The notes: generated by a model not told the origin, from the sequence alone. 64,000 nt of DNA from Methylibium sp. NZG (GCA_001263235.1 LGRD01000002.1:372001-436000); one strand, 5' to 3'. Numbered from the stretch's first letter, positions 44,222 through 54,161 are shown. Program-made: numbers and translations.

Positions 44222-44318
44222 AAATTGGGTCTCGATTCGATCGATCAGTGCGACCAACGATTGCTCGACTGCAGCGCTCTTGGCAGCACAGACGAGTCAA
44301 CCATCGGTGCTCAAGTCA

Positions 44319-47042
44319 TCAGAAGAACTTGTAGGAAGCACGGAGCAGGAAGCTGCGGCCCAGCGGATCGGTGAACCGCGGATCGTAGCCACGCTGGAAC
44401 GTCGTCACCTGGCCGGTCAGCGGCGGGTTGGTGTCGAAGATGTTGTTGATGCCGGCGGTAACCGTCAGGTTCTTGACGCCCGTCCAGGTGACCGAGGTAT
44501 CGAACAGGTAGTACCGGTTGACCGTGTTCACGCCGTCCTGGTCGGTGTAACCCGACTTGAAGCGTTGACCGAGTGCAGCGGCCCACGGGCCGTTGCTCCA
44601 GCTCGCCGTGATGTTGTGCTGCCAGCGGAAAACCGGCGCGTTGTCGGAGTAACGACCCACCGCACTGATGAACGTACCGTTGTTTTCGCGCTGGTACTTG
44701 TGCGAGATGATGTACGTGCCGTCCAGGGTCAGGCCGAAGTTGCCCGTCGGCGTGGCACCGGAGCGCCATGACGCGCTCAAGTCGACGCCGCGGGTGTGCA
44801 GTTCACCGAGGTTCTCGGTCGGCGAGTCGATGTAGGCGATCGGGTCGAAGTTCGGGAAGTTCAGGCAGACGTCTGCATCTTGACGATCCAGGCCAGGGCC
44901 GGGGCCGGCAGGCAGCTGGCTGCAGCGGACGAACTTGCCGGCGTTCTTGACCGGGTTGCCGAAGATCTCCTGCTCAGGCAGGCCGCTGATCAGGTTCTTG
45001 ATCTTGATCTGCCACAGATCCAGGCCCAAACTGACGTTGGTGGTGGGCTCGAACACCATGCCCAAGTTCATGTTTCTGGCCTTCTCCGGCTTCAGCGATC
45101 CAATGTTGCCGCCGTTGTTGGCCACGCCCACCGTGCGGATCAGCGTCTGCTGGCCGCAAACCGCACCGGCCGACGCTCCGGCCACTGCCACCCCACCCGG
45201 GCACAACAGCGGATCGTCGTAGTTGTCCGACGTGAAGCTCAGCGACTGCGGCTGGAAGATCTCGTAGAGCGTCGGCGCACGGAAGCCACTGTTCACCGAA
45301 CCGCGGAAGAGCAGTTCCTTGCTCGGCTGGTAGCGCAAGCCAACCTTCGGATTGAAGGTGTCGCCGGTGCCGCTGTACTTGTCGAAGCGGGCCGCCACGG
45401 ACAACTCCAACGCTTTGGTCACCGGAATGCTCAACTCCGCAAACGCGGCGGCGGCTTTGCGGCTGCCGCTCGTGTCGCCTTCGGAGTCGATGCCCAGGCT
45501 GCCCAACTGAGCGGTGATGTCCAGGGCTTCGAAGCCGGACTTCTCGGTTCTGTACTCAACACCGAAAGCGCCAGCCATCATGCCCGCAGGCAACTGCAGA
45601 AGATCTCTGGAGACCTTCAGGTCGATGAACCTGACCTCGTTCTTGCCGACCTGTGTCGGAGAGACCACCTGCGCAGCCTCAATGGCCGCCGCACCTGCAG
45701 CGGTCTGGGCGCCGAACGGGTTGATGATGCCGTTCCACACACCGTCACGGATCAGGCCATCGTTGACATAGCCGCGCTTGACCGAAGCCTCGCTCTCGTT
45801 CTTGGTCGTGCCGACGGCGCTGCGATAGTCCCAGCCCGCCAAGATGCCCTGCAATTCGAACATCGCGCGGTCTGTCGTCGTGTCGTCGCCGCTGGTCCGC
45901 TTGCCGGCAGGCACTTGCCGCCAGTTTGCCGTGCCACCCGCCACGTTGGGGCCACCGGGATTGAAGCGGTCAGGAATTCCGCCCGCGGTCGGCGTCGCGC
46001 CGACCGGGAAGAACGGGCTCGTGGTCGGGATCAAACTGGACGTCGGCGCCGCGGCGACGCGGGCGGTGCTCTTGTTGTTGGCCCGAAGGTACTCAACCGA
46101 AGCGGTGTGATCGGGCGTGATAGCGAACGAACCGCGCAACAGCGCCGTCAGCTGCTCGTTCTCGGTGAGGATGTCGATCTCACGCGAAAAGTCGTAGCGG
46201 CACGCCGTACCGGCGGGGTTGACAATCGAGCTCGGCGGCGCGCAGCCCGCCGCCAGGGAGGGCTCGAAGCCATTCAGGTCGCCCGGGAAGCTGGTGCCGC
46301 TGGTGCCGGCAACAACAGCGCCGCGGATGACGCCGGTCTTCGAGAAGCTCCGATCCTTGGCCTCAAGCACATCCTGCTTGCGGTAGTCGATCGACGCCGA
46401 TACATTGAAGCGCTGATCGGTCAGCGAGCCGAAGCCGCCGGTGATGCTGAACCGCTTGGTGCCGCCACCGCCGTCCTGCATCGGCCGGATGATCTGGCCA
46501 CCCACTTCGAGGCCGGTCACCTCGCGCTTCAGAATGAAGTTGATCACACCGCCGATGGCGTCGCTGCCGTAGATGGCAGACGCGCCATCGCGCAGCACTT
46601 CAATGCGATCGACAGCGGCGAGCGGAATGGCGTTCAGGTCGACCGCGGCTGCGTCGAACGAGTGATTCGCCAGACGGCGGCCGTTCAACAGCACCAGGGT
46701 CTTGTTTGCGTTGGAGTTGGTCGGGCCACTCAAGCCACGCAAATCGGCCTCGGCCTTGCCGCCGGTGGTGCCGCCGATGGAGGAGCTGGCGCCGAAGTTC
46801 GATTGGTTCGACGCAATGCGCGCCATCGCCTGTTCGGCGGTCGTGACGCCCTGCTTGGTCAGCTCTTCAACCTTGATGACCGTGACGGGCAGCGCCGTCT
46901 CGGCGGCAATGCGTCGGATCGACGATCCGGTCACTTCGACCCGGTCCAGTTGTTGTTGTGCGAAGACGGGGGTGACTCCGGTGGTGAGTGTCCCGCCGAA
47001 CGCCAGCATGACTGCCGCACAAATCTTTGTTCTCTTGACCAT
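44319..47042 (-). CDS. TonB-dependent outer-membrane receptor
   Basis: An active-transport receptor of 907 residues. A signal peptide ends at about VFAQQQ. A TonB-box-like VEVTGSSIRR follows, then the plug domain (GVTTAEQAMARIASNQSNFG; LVLLNGRRLANHSF; IPLAAVDRIEVLRDGASAIYG; DAIGGVINFILK). The beta-barrel has FRGSVNSGFRAPTLYEIFQP and ends with the aromatic LLRASYKFF outer-membrane signature. The ligand is unknown. The order receptor then tonB-exbB-exbD-exbD is on one strand, and the start follows CAGGAGACTCC. The upstream sequence carries a strong sigma-54-type promoter, which suggests expression under limited nitrogen or a special carbon source. Confidence 0.93.
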   Translation of the reverse strand: MVKRTKICAAVMLAFGGTLTTGVTPVFAQQQLDRVEVTGSSIRRIAAETALPVTVIKVEELTKQGVTTAEQAMARIASNQSNFGASSSIGGTTGGKAEADLRGLSGPTNSNANKTLVLLNGRRLANHSFDAAAVDLNAIPLAAVDRIEVLRDGASAIYGSDAIGGVINFILKREVTGLEVGGQIIRPMQDGGGGTKRFSITGGFGSLTDQRFNVSASIDYRKQDVLEAKDRSFSKTGVIRGAVVAGTSGTSFPGDLNGFEPSLAAGCAPPSSIVNPAGTACRYDFSREIDILTENEQLTALLRGSFAITPDHTASVEYLRANNKSTARVAAAPTSSLIPTTSPFFPVGATPTAGGIPDRFNPGGPNVAGGTANWRQVPAGKRTSGDDTTTDRAMFELQGILAGWDYRSAVGTTKNESEASVKRGYVNDGLIRDGVWNGIINPFGAQTAAGAAAIEAAQVVSPTQVGKNEVRFIDLKVSRDLLQLPAGMMAGAFGVEYRTEKSGFEALDITAQLGSLGIDSEGDTSGSRKAAAAFAELSIPVTKALELSVAARFDKYSGTGDTFNPKVGLRYQPSKELLFRGSVNSGFRAPTLYEIFQPQSLSFTSDNYDDPLLCPGGVAVAGASAGAVCGQQTLIRTVGVANNGGNIGSLKPEKARNMNLGMVFEPTTNVSLGLDLWQIKIKNLISGLPEQEIFGNPVKNAGKFVRCSQLPAGPGPGLDRQDADVCLNFPNFDPIAYIDSPTENLGELHTRGVDLSASWRSGATPTGNFGLTLDGTYIISHKYQRENNGTFISAVGRYSDNAPVFRWQHNITASWSNGPWAAALGQRFKSGYTDQDGVNTVNRYYLFDTSVTWTGVKNLTVTAGINNIFDTNPPLTGQVTTFQRGYDPRFTDPLGRSFLLRASYKFF

Positions 47043-47430
47043 GGAGTCTCCTGTGAATTGCACTGTGGATGATTGATGAACCCAGTCCCGCAGCAAGTCG
47101 TATGCCAGCTTGTAAGTTGGTGTTGGCTCGCGTGCAAAGACGTGTAAAACAATTGTCACTGAGGGGAAATATGGGCTCATTCAGGGTATTCCTTGATCGA
47201 GTGGCGAGGCGCGCTCGGGGGCAGTCGGCCAGCAAGGCCGGCGAACCGGCGGAAGTGAGGTTCCATGCGGCTTGGCAGCCGGTTTCAGTGCGCGGCGATG
47301 CATGCCTCGGTGCCCCATGCACCACGCCGTTCAGGGCATGTCCCTAGGCTTGGCTGAGGCCGCCGTTGGCGGATCGCAACACGAGCCTTGGCTGACGCGC
47401 AGCAAGGTGCGCGAGGACGCGCAGAGAGCC
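47043..47430. other. 388-bp intergenic region upstream of the receptor gene
   Basis: No convincing gene was seen in this gap. GC is visibly lower in 47043-47200. It holds the receptor leader and ribosome-binding site (minus strand), the -24/-12 promoter at 47093-47107, and further upstream about 250 bp of GC-rich sequence. I found no clear palindromic enhancer site by eye. The stop of the ABC ATPase gene is at the right edge. Confidence 0.65.
47093..47107 (-). promoter_or_regulatory. Sigma-54 (-24/-12) promoter of the TonB-dependent receptor
   Basis: On the minus strand the sequence is TGGCATACGACTTGC, matching TGGCAC-N5-TTGC with only one difference. GG and GC are ten bases apart, the strict RpoN spacing. 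The predicted transcript start is about 12 bases past the GC, leaving a leader of about 40 nt before the ATG at 47042. rpoN is encoded in this window. Confidence 0.75.
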
Positions 47431-49377
47431 CTACCGCCCCTGAATCCGCGGCACCGCCGCGAGCAAGGTGCGCGTGTACGTTGATCGGGGATGGCGCAGC
47501 ACTGCCTCTGCCACACCCATCTCACCGATGCGCCCGTTCTGCATCACCGCCACGTGGTCGGCGATGTACTCGACGACGCCGATGTTGTGCGTGATGAACA
47601 GGTACGACACACCGAGTTCGCGCTGCAACTGGCGCAGCAGGTTGAGGATTTGCGCCTGCACCGACACGTCGAGCGCCGAGGTGGGCTCGTCGCAGACGAT
47701 CAGCTTGGGCTCGACGGCAAGCGCGCGCGCGATCGCGATTCGCTGGCGTTGGCCGCCTGAGAACTCGTGCGGGTAGCGGTCCAGCGCGTCGCGCCGCAGG
47801 CCCACCTGGTCGACCAGCTTTTCGATGCCGGCGCGGCGTGCTGCCGTGTCCAGGCTGGGGCGCAGCGCGAGCAAACCTTCCTCCAGGATGTCAAACACAC
47901 GCATGCGCGGGTTGAGCGACGCGAACGGGTCCTGAAAGATGATCTGCACCGAGCGGCGCGCTTCGCGCAGCACCGCACCTTCGAGCTTGAAGAGGTCGTG
48001 GCCGTTGAACAGTGCCCTGCCTTCGACGACGGCCTGGTCGCGCAGCAGTTGAACGATCGCTTTGCCGGTGGTCGTCTTGCCGCAGCCGGACTCGCCCACC
48101 AGCGCCAGCGTCTGGCCGGGGCGGATGTTGAACGAGATGTTGTCCACCGCGGTGAACACGCCCTGCGCACCGCGCAGCAGGCTCTTGCGGATCGGGAAGC
48201 GCACGCTCAACTCCTGCACCTCAAGCAGCGCAGCGGTGTCGGGGTGGGGCTTGCGGTGGGCCGCGCCCGAACCCGCACTTGAGCCCACTGCCGCTGCGCC
48301 CGGCCCACCGTAGGCGCCGAGCGCACCAGGCGCCGTGGTGGCGGCAAAGGCGGCCGGCCGGGTGGGCTCCGCAGCAGCGACGGGTTGCAGCATGGCCTCC
48401 TTCAACACCTCCCGAGCGACGCGAGGGTCGGCGTAGAGCAGGCACCGAACGCTGCGCTGGCCGATGCCTTGCAACTCGGGCGGCGTGGTGTGGCAGGCGT
48501 CCATCACACGGTCGCAACGCGGTGCAAATCGACAGCCGATGAAGCTTTGCCACAGCGGCGGCACGGTGCCGGCAATCGCGGCCAGGCTGGTGCCGCGTTT
48601 GCCGGCATCGGGCAGCGCGTTCATCAGCAGCTTGGCGTACGGGTGCAGCGGCGCGCGGAAGAAGTCGTCGGCGCCGGCCACCTCGATGATCTGGCCCGCA
48701 TACATCAGCGCCACGCGCTGCGCCATGCCCGAAACCAGCGCCAGGTCATGCGTGATGAGCAGCATGCCCATGCCCTGCTCTTTTTGCAGCCGCTTGAGCA
48801 GGTCGAGGATTTGCGCCTGGATCGTCACGTCCAGCGCCGTTGTCGGCTCGTCTGCAACGAGGAAGTCGGGCTCGCAGGCGAGCGTCATCGCGATCATCAC
48901 GCGCTGCTTCTGGCCGCCGGACATGCGAAACGGGTACTCGTCGATGCGCCGCTCGGGCTCGGGGATGCCGACGCGGCCAAGCCACTCGATGGCCTTGGCG
49001 CGCGCTTGCGCACCGCGCAGCGGTGTGTGCGCCTCGATCGCCTCGACGATCTGGTCGCCCACGCGCATCACCGGGTTCAGGCTCGTGCCGGGCTCCTGGA
49101 AGATCATGCCGATCTTGCCGCCGCGCACCACGCGCATTTGCGACTCGGGAAGCGCCAGGATGTCGTGGCCTTGCAGGTCGACGCGGCCCTCGGTCACGCG
49201 GCCGTTCTCGGGCAACAGGCGCATCAGCGCCAGCGCCGTCATGCTCTTGCCGCAACCCGACTCACCGACGAGCGCAAAGGTTTCGCCGCGTTCGATGGCC
49301 AGGCTCAAGCCGTCGATGGCCTTCACCAGCCCGGCGTCGGCGTGCAACTCGACTTTCAGATCGGCAACGTTGAGCAT
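47431..49377 (-). CDS. ABC transporter fused dual ATP-binding protein (YejF/DppDF type)
   Basis: Powers a peptide or opine-type importer. Two full nucleotide-binding domains lie in one chain of 648 residues. The first has Walker A GESGCGKSM, signature MSGGQKQR and DEPTTALD, and is followed by the oligopeptide-type C-terminal cysteine motif GCRFAPRCDRVMDAC. An Ala/Gly-rich linker follows (about residues 330-370). The second has GESGCGKTT, FSGGQRQR and DEPTSALD. The start MLNVADLKVEL is clear. It is the last gene of the four-gene operon, 23 bp from the permease. Confidence 0.94.
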   Translation of the reverse strand: MLNVADLKVELHADAGLVKAIDGLSLAIERGETFALVGESGCGKSMTALALMRLLPENGRVTEGRVDLQGHDILALPESQMRVVRGGKIGMIFQEPGTSLNPVMRVGDQIVEAIEAHTPLRGAQARAKAIEWLGRVGIPEPERRIDEYPFRMSGGQKQRVMIAMTLACEPDFLVADEPTTALDVTIQAQILDLLKRLQKEQGMGMLLITHDLALVSGMAQRVALMYAGQIIEVAGADDFFRAPLHPYAKLLMNALPDAGKRGTSLAAIAGTVPPLWQSFIGCRFAPRCDRVMDACHTTPPELQGIGQRSVRCLLYADPRVAREVLKEAMLQPVAAAEPTRPAAFAATTAPGALGAYGGPGAAAVGSSAGSGAAHRKPHPDTAALLEVQELSVRFPIRKSLLRGAQGVFTAVDNISFNIRPGQTLALVGESGCGKTTTGKAIVQLLRDQAVVEGRALFNGHDLFKLEGAVLREARRSVQIIFQDPFASLNPRMRVFDILEEGLLALRPSLDTAARRAGIEKLVDQVGLRRDALDRYPHEFSGGQRQRIAIARALAVEPKLIVCDEPTSALDVSVQAQILNLLRQLQRELGVSYLFITHNIGVVEYIADHVAVMQNGRIGEMGVAEAVLRHPRSTYTRTLLAAVPRIQGR

Positions 49378-49400
49378 GGGAATCTTTGCGGCCTGTGGAA

Positions 49401-50858
49401 TCAACCGGCCTTGCCGCTGGCCGCCGGCAGCGCCACGCGGCGCGGGCGGAAGTTGCCGGCGCGCGGATCGAAGGCGTCGCGCACGCCGTCGGCAAACAGG
49501 TTGGCGGCCAGCACCAGGCCGACCATGAAGCCGAAGGCTGCGGCGAACGACCACCACACCACCGGGTCGCGGCTCATCTCGCTGCGCGCCAGATTGATCA
49601 TGCCGCCGAAGCTGTTCATCGACGGGTCGACACCGACGCCGACGTAGGACAGCACGGCTTCGTACAAGATCAGCGACGAGAACTCGAGCACCGTCACGAT
49701 CAACATCAGGTGCGCCACGTTCGGGAAGATGTGCCGCCGCATGATGCGACCGTGGCTCACGCCGAACGCACTCGCGGCCTGCACGTACTCGAGCTCGCGC
49801 AGCTTCAGCGTCTCGGCGCGCAGCAGCCGGCACAACCCGGCCCAGCCGGTCAGGCCGAGCACTGCGCAGAGCAAGAACAGCTTGAGGTCGGCACGCTCCA
49901 CACCGGTCTCGAACAGCTCGGGGTGCTTGTCGAGAAACACCTGCACCATCAGTACGCAGGCGGCGATCAGCAGCACGTTCGGGATCGACGACAGCACGGT
50001 GTAGAGGTACTGAATGACCTCGTCCACCCAGCCGCGGAAGTAGCCTGCCAGGATGCCCAGGCCGATCGCCAGCGGCAGCGTGGCCACCGTGGCCAGCGTG
50101 CCGATCACGAACGCAGTTCGGATGCTCTTGAGCGCCTGGTAGAGCACGTCGTTGCCGGTCAGGTCGGTGCCCATCACGTGGTAGTGGCTCATCAGCGCCA
50201 CGGTCGGCCCGATCAGCACGGCCAGCGCAAACATGGTCCACAAGGCCACGTGCCACGGGATGTCGCCCTCGGCGCGCCGAATGGACGCAAACGTCGAACC
50301 CAAACCCTCGCGGCGGCTGCGCGCCACCCACACCACCAGCACCGTGGCCAGCACGATAAAGCCCGCCACGCCGCCCGCCACGCCGACAGCGACCCGCCGG
50401 GCCACGTCACCTGCCCATTCGTTGGCCGGGTCGCGCAGGTGCGCGCCGCCGAACTTCAGCCGCGGCGCGACGCGTTTCAACTCGCCGTTGACCTCGACGG
50501 TCTCTTTCGTGAAGCCGACGTAGGCGAGCGGTCGCGAGTACGTCGCCTCACGCGAGTCGATCAGGTCGGACAGCACCCAGTCGAGCGCTGAGCTGGTGCT
50601 GGTGTCGTACGCCGGCGCCACGTTGGCAGCGCCCGCTGCGGGCGGCAGCAGCGGCCGGTAGTGCACGCTGTCCAGCAAAGTCACCAGCAAGCACAGCAGC
50701 AGCACCACCGACGAGGCCAGCGCCGGCGCGTCGCGAAACACCTTGCGCCAGTTGCTGCGCAGGCCTGGGCTGCGCAGCACCACCACCGCGTACGCGACGA
50801 GGGCAAGAACCAGCAGCCACATGGCAGCGTCGGTCCAGAGCAGTACGAATTTCGGCAT
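49401..50858 (-). CDS. ABC transporter permease (YejE-like)
   Basis: The inner-membrane subunit of the importer, 485 residues. Two helices near the N-terminus and a long periplasmic loop (YDTSTSSALDWVLSDLIDSREA) are typical of YejE. The transport core follows with FVIGTLATVATLPLAIGLGI and the EAA-loop EYVQAASAFGVSHGRIMRRHIFPN, which docks on the ATPase. It ends with a Pro/Arg-rich tail. The gene order permease B, permease E, ATPase matches yejABEF. Confidence 0.92.
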   Translation of the reverse strand: MPKFVLLWTDAAMWLLVLALVAYAVVVLRSPGLRSNWRKVFRDAPALASSVVLLLCLLVTLLDSVHYRPLLPPAAGAANVAPAYDTSTSSALDWVLSDLIDSREATYSRPLAYVGFTKETVEVNGELKRVAPRLKFGGAHLRDPANEWAGDVARRVAVGVAGGVAGFIVLATVLVVWVARSRREGLGSTFASIRRAEGDIPWHVALWTMFALAVLIGPTVALMSHYHVMGTDLTGNDVLYQALKSIRTAFVIGTLATVATLPLAIGLGILAGYFRGWVDEVIQYLYTVLSSIPNVLLIAACVLMVQVFLDKHPELFETGVERADLKLFLLCAVLGLTGWAGLCRLLRAETLKLRELEYVQAASAFGVSHGRIMRRHIFPNVAHLMLIVTVLEFSSLILYEAVLSYVGVGVDPSMNSFGGMINLARSEMSRDPVVWWSFAAAFGFMVGLVLAANLFADGVRDAFDPRAGNFRPRRVALPAASGKAG

Positions 50859-50890
50859 GGGGGGATTTGCTGGGCGCGCCTGCTCGTGTG

Positions 50891-51874
50891 CTATCGCAGC
50901 CGCACGCGCGGGTCGGCCCAGCTGTAGGCGATGTCGATCAGGATGTAGGTCGCGATGTACAGCAGCGAGCCGACGAAGACCATCGTGCGCACGATCGCGA
51001 AGTCTTGCTTGCTGATCGCCTCGATCACGTAGGCACCCAACCCCGGCAGGCCGAAGAAGCTCTCGAACACCAGGCTGCCGAGGAACACGTACGGCAGGTA
51101 GCCACCGGCGCTGGTGATGATCGGGATGAGCGCGTTGCGCAGCACGTGGCGGAACAGCACCACGATCTCGGCCAGGCCCTTGGCGCGGGCGGTGCGCACG
51201 TAGTCCTTGCCGATCTCCTCAAGGAACATCGCGCGGTACAGGCGCGCCTCGCCACCCAGCCGCGCGATGAGCGACAGCAGGATCGGCAACGCCAGGAACT
51301 TGATCGCATCGAGCCCGCCCGCGTACCCCGAGATCGGCGCGAGCTTGAGCACGCGCGAGAACAGGAACTGGCCGACGATGATGTAGAACAGGGCGGAGAT
51401 CGACAACATCAACACGCAGGTGACCACGCCCCAGAAGTCGAGCCGGCTGTTGCGGAACATCACCAGCAGCAGCGCAAACGCCGTGCTCGCGATCACCTGC
51501 AGCACGAACAGCGGCAGCGCCATCTGCAGGCTCACCCACATGCGACTCTTGACCTCGTGGCCGATGTCGCCGGCGCTCTCACCGTCGGCACGGCCGAAGT
51601 CGAGCTTGAACAGCGACACCGACCGCTCCCAGAAGATCGTCTCGGTGATGCGCTCGCTGCCCTGCTTGGCGGTGTTCAGGTAGAGCGGCTTGTCGTAGCC
51701 GCGCTCGCCCTTCCACTTGTCGATCAGCTCTTGCGTGACGCGCTTGCCACCGATGTTCAGGCGCGCCATGTCGTCGGGCGTGTTGACGGTGAAGAACAGG
51801 AAGAAAGTCGCCAGGTTGACGCCGATCAACACGAGGGCGCCGTAGACCAGCCGGCGGAACATGTAGGGGAGCAT
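50891..51874 (-). CDS. ABC transporter permease (YejB/DppB-like)
   Basis: A 327-residue inner-membrane permease of the peptide/nickel family: N-terminal FRRLVYGALVLIGVNLATFFLFF, then the core with LPLFVLQVIASTAFALLLVMF. The EAA loop reads DYVRTARAKGLAEIVVLFRHVLRNALIPIIT. The C-terminus is FVGSLLYIATYILIDIAYSWADPRVRLR. It comes directly after the binding protein. Confidence 0.94.
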   Translation of the reverse strand: MLPYMFRRLVYGALVLIGVNLATFFLFFTVNTPDDMARLNIGGKRVTQELIDKWKGERGYDKPLYLNTAKQGSERITETIFWERSVSLFKLDFGRADGESAGDIGHEVKSRMWVSLQMALPLFVLQVIASTAFALLLVMFRNSRLDFWGVVTCVLMLSISALFYIIVGQFLFSRVLKLAPISGYAGGLDAIKFLALPILLSLIARLGGEARLYRAMFLEEIGKDYVRTARAKGLAEIVVLFRHVLRNALIPIITSAGGYLPYVFLGSLVFESFFGLPGLGAYVIEAISKQDFAIVRTMVFVGSLLYIATYILIDIAYSWADPRVRLR

Positions 51875-51902
51875 GAGGGGGCAGTCCGCGGGGCGGTCTT
51901 CT

Positions 51903-54161
51903 TCAGGCCAGGATCTCGCCGCGCGCGTTCATGCGCTCGCGTCGGCGGAAGCTGCGCACCGCCACCACAACCAGCGCCACCAGCGCCAGCCCGATCAGCA
52001 CCACCGGCCACCACACCGGCTGGTTCCACTCCTGCAGCTTGCGAACGCGCTCTGCGGTGTCGATGCGCAGGTAGCGACCCTGGTCGCGCACCAGCACGGC
52101 CGGCTTGTGGTTGTAGACCCAGCTCTGCGCGGCCGACGACGAAAACGGAAAGTAGCCGAAGCTCCACGGTGCGTCGTCCTGCGAGATCTTCACCATGCGG
52201 TCGATCACCGCCTGCTTCTGCGGCCCGTCGTCGAGCAGCTTCATCTGGCTGAACAGACGGTCGAACTCGGCGTTCGTGTAGTTGGAGGTGTTCTCGCCGT
52301 CGAACTTAGTCTTGCCGTTCGGCCCGTACAGCAGGAACAGGAAGTTCTCTGGGTCGGGGTAGTCGGCCAGCCAGCCGAGCCAGAACACCTGGTAGTTGCC
52401 TTTGCGGACCTTTTCCTGGAACTGGTTGTTGTCGGTGGCGCGCACTTCGAGCTGGATGTTGATCTTGGCGAACTGGCGCACCACCCAATCGATGTCGGGC
52501 TTGCGCTCGGGCGTGGGCACGGCGTAGTAGTCGTAGTTGATGACGAGCGGTCGGCCGGTCTGCGCGTCGCGGCCGTTCGGGTAGCCGGCCTCGACCATCA
52601 GGCGCTTGGCGTCTTCGATGGGGCGGCGAACCACGGCGCCGTTCACCACTTTGTGCGTCACTGGGTTCACGCCTTCGAGCGTGCCGTGGCGCGAGCCCGG
52701 CAGGCCGCCGGGCAGCGGGCTCATCGCCACCTCGCCGCCGCGCTTGGGGAAGATCTTGGAGTACTCCTCCCAGTCGATCGCAATCGAGATCGCCTGGCGC
52801 AGCTTGCGGTTGCGCGCCTGCTGGGCGGGTGTATCGCCCTGGCCGATCGTCGGGTCGAGCATGTTGAAGCCGATCAACCAGCTCGTCACGTCGGCGAACT
52901 TCGGCAAGCGGAAGCCCTTTTCGGTGTACTCGCGCCGCACGTCTTCCGAGTCCTGCATGCCCACGATGTAGTCGAGCCCGGTGTCGGTGCGCTCGAAGAC
53001 CTCGATGTCGTAGAAGCCCTGGCGGAACTTGCCCTTCATGGGCACGCCCTCGCGCTCGATGGTCGAGACGAAGCTGTCGATGAAGGGCATCGTCTTGCCG
53101 CAGTCGTCGAGCAGGCCGGCTTCCTTGTCGCCTGGCGCGCCTTCGCACGGGTAGGGCTCGCCGCGGTAGTTGGGGTTGCGCTTCATCACATGGCGGCGGT
53201 CCTTGATGAACTCGGTCATCATGTACGCGCCCGTGCCCACCGGCCAGGTGTCGAGTGTCAAGCCGACAGCAGCGAATCCCGGTTGAGCGTAGAACGCATC
53301 GGCCTCCCAGGGCACCGGAGCGAAGAACGTCATCGACATCCAGTAACTCCACTGCGGGTACTTGCCCTTGATGCGCACGCGGAACAGGTGCTTTTCGGGC
53401 GCGGTCGCACCGGCCAGCGGCCAGCGGCGGAAGTCGAGAAAGGGTTTGTCCAGGCTCGCCTTGTCGAGCCCGGCACGCAGCTTGTCGTCTTCCGCCTTGA
53501 TGAGCTCGCCGTACTCCTTCAAGCCCAGCACGTACTCGGAGAAGATGCCGTAGATCGGCGTGGTGATGCGCGTGGTGGCGTGGCGCTTGAGGGCGTAGAC
53601 GTAGTCTTCTGCCGTCAGCTCGCGCGTGCCGGTGGCCTCGAAGTCGAGTGGCGTGCGGCGCTTGCCGATCTCGCCCGGTTGCATGCTGTGATAGCGGTGC
53701 TTGCCCTGCTCATCGAGCGCGAATGCCGGGTGCGGCTGGAACAGGATGCCGGGCTTGATGCGGATGTCGTAGACGCTCTCGGCCACCAGCTCACCTGGCG
53801 CGTCGGCGGCCAGCACGTTGCCGGCCTTGTCGAGGTAGATCGGCTTGACGACCTCCTGCGCCGTCTTGGGCACCAACACGAACGGCCGCTTGAGATAGTG
53901 GTAGCCGTAGAGCGGCTCGTAGATCTGGTAGGTGTACGGCGTGTCGTTGCTCCAGTACGAGGCGGTCGGGTCGAGGTGGCGGGGCGAGTTCTCGATCACC
54001 GCACTGAACGAGGTGTTCGACGCTGCCGCGTCGCTCGGCCAGGGGTTGTTGTTGCAGGCCGCGAGGAACGCTGGCAGGACGATGGCCAAGGCGCCCCGGC
54101 GGACGGTTTGCCAGAGAGCCTGTCGCAGGCCCCTGCCCTTCGTCCTTGCCTCACCCTGCAT
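51903..54161 (-). CDS. Periplasmic binding lipoprotein of a Yej-type ABC importer, with C-terminal membrane helix
   Basis: A 752-residue family-5 (peptide-type) extracellular binding protein. The lipoprotein signal is LAIVLPAFLAAC with Cys at about residue 36. The mature part has VIENSPRHLDPTASYWSNDTPY, LYGYHYLKRPFVLVPK and RQGFYDIEVFERTDTGLDYI. Unusually, the last 40 residues include a full hydrophobic helix (WWPVVLIGLALVALVVVAV) followed by a basic cytoplasm-like tail (RSFRRRERMNAR). The mature domain could therefore be tethered at both ends. It heads the importer operon. A putative -10 (TATGAT, minus strand 54284-54279) lies upstream. Confidence 0.9.
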   Translation of the reverse strand: MQGEARTKGRGLRQALWQTVRRGALAIVLPAFLAACNNNPWPSDAAASNTSFSAVIENSPRHLDPTASYWSNDTPYTYQIYEPLYGYHYLKRPFVLVPKTAQEVVKPIYLDKAGNVLAADAPGELVAESVYDIRIKPGILFQPHPAFALDEQGKHRYHSMQPGEIGKRRTPLDFEATGTRELTAEDYVYALKRHATTRITTPIYGIFSEYVLGLKEYGELIKAEDDKLRAGLDKASLDKPFLDFRRWPLAGATAPEKHLFRVRIKGKYPQWSYWMSMTFFAPVPWEADAFYAQPGFAAVGLTLDTWPVGTGAYMMTEFIKDRRHVMKRNPNYRGEPYPCEGAPGDKEAGLLDDCGKTMPFIDSFVSTIEREGVPMKGKFRQGFYDIEVFERTDTGLDYIVGMQDSEDVRREYTEKGFRLPKFADVTSWLIGFNMLDPTIGQGDTPAQQARNRKLRQAISIAIDWEEYSKIFPKRGGEVAMSPLPGGLPGSRHGTLEGVNPVTHKVVNGAVVRRPIEDAKRLMVEAGYPNGRDAQTGRPLVINYDYYAVPTPERKPDIDWVVRQFAKINIQLEVRATDNNQFQEKVRKGNYQVFWLGWLADYPDPENFLFLLYGPNGKTKFDGENTSNYTNAEFDRLFSQMKLLDDGPQKQAVIDRMVKISQDDAPWSFGYFPFSSSAAQSWVYNHKPAVLVRDQGRYLRIDTAERVRKLQEWNQPVWWPVVLIGLALVALVVVAVRSFRRRERMNARGEILA

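Noticed and set aside
44796-47072. A 758-codon plus-strand open frame inside the TonB receptor gene
   Set aside because: Antisense of a full-length receptor with all plug and barrel features; rich in Arg, Gln and Val, no family match.
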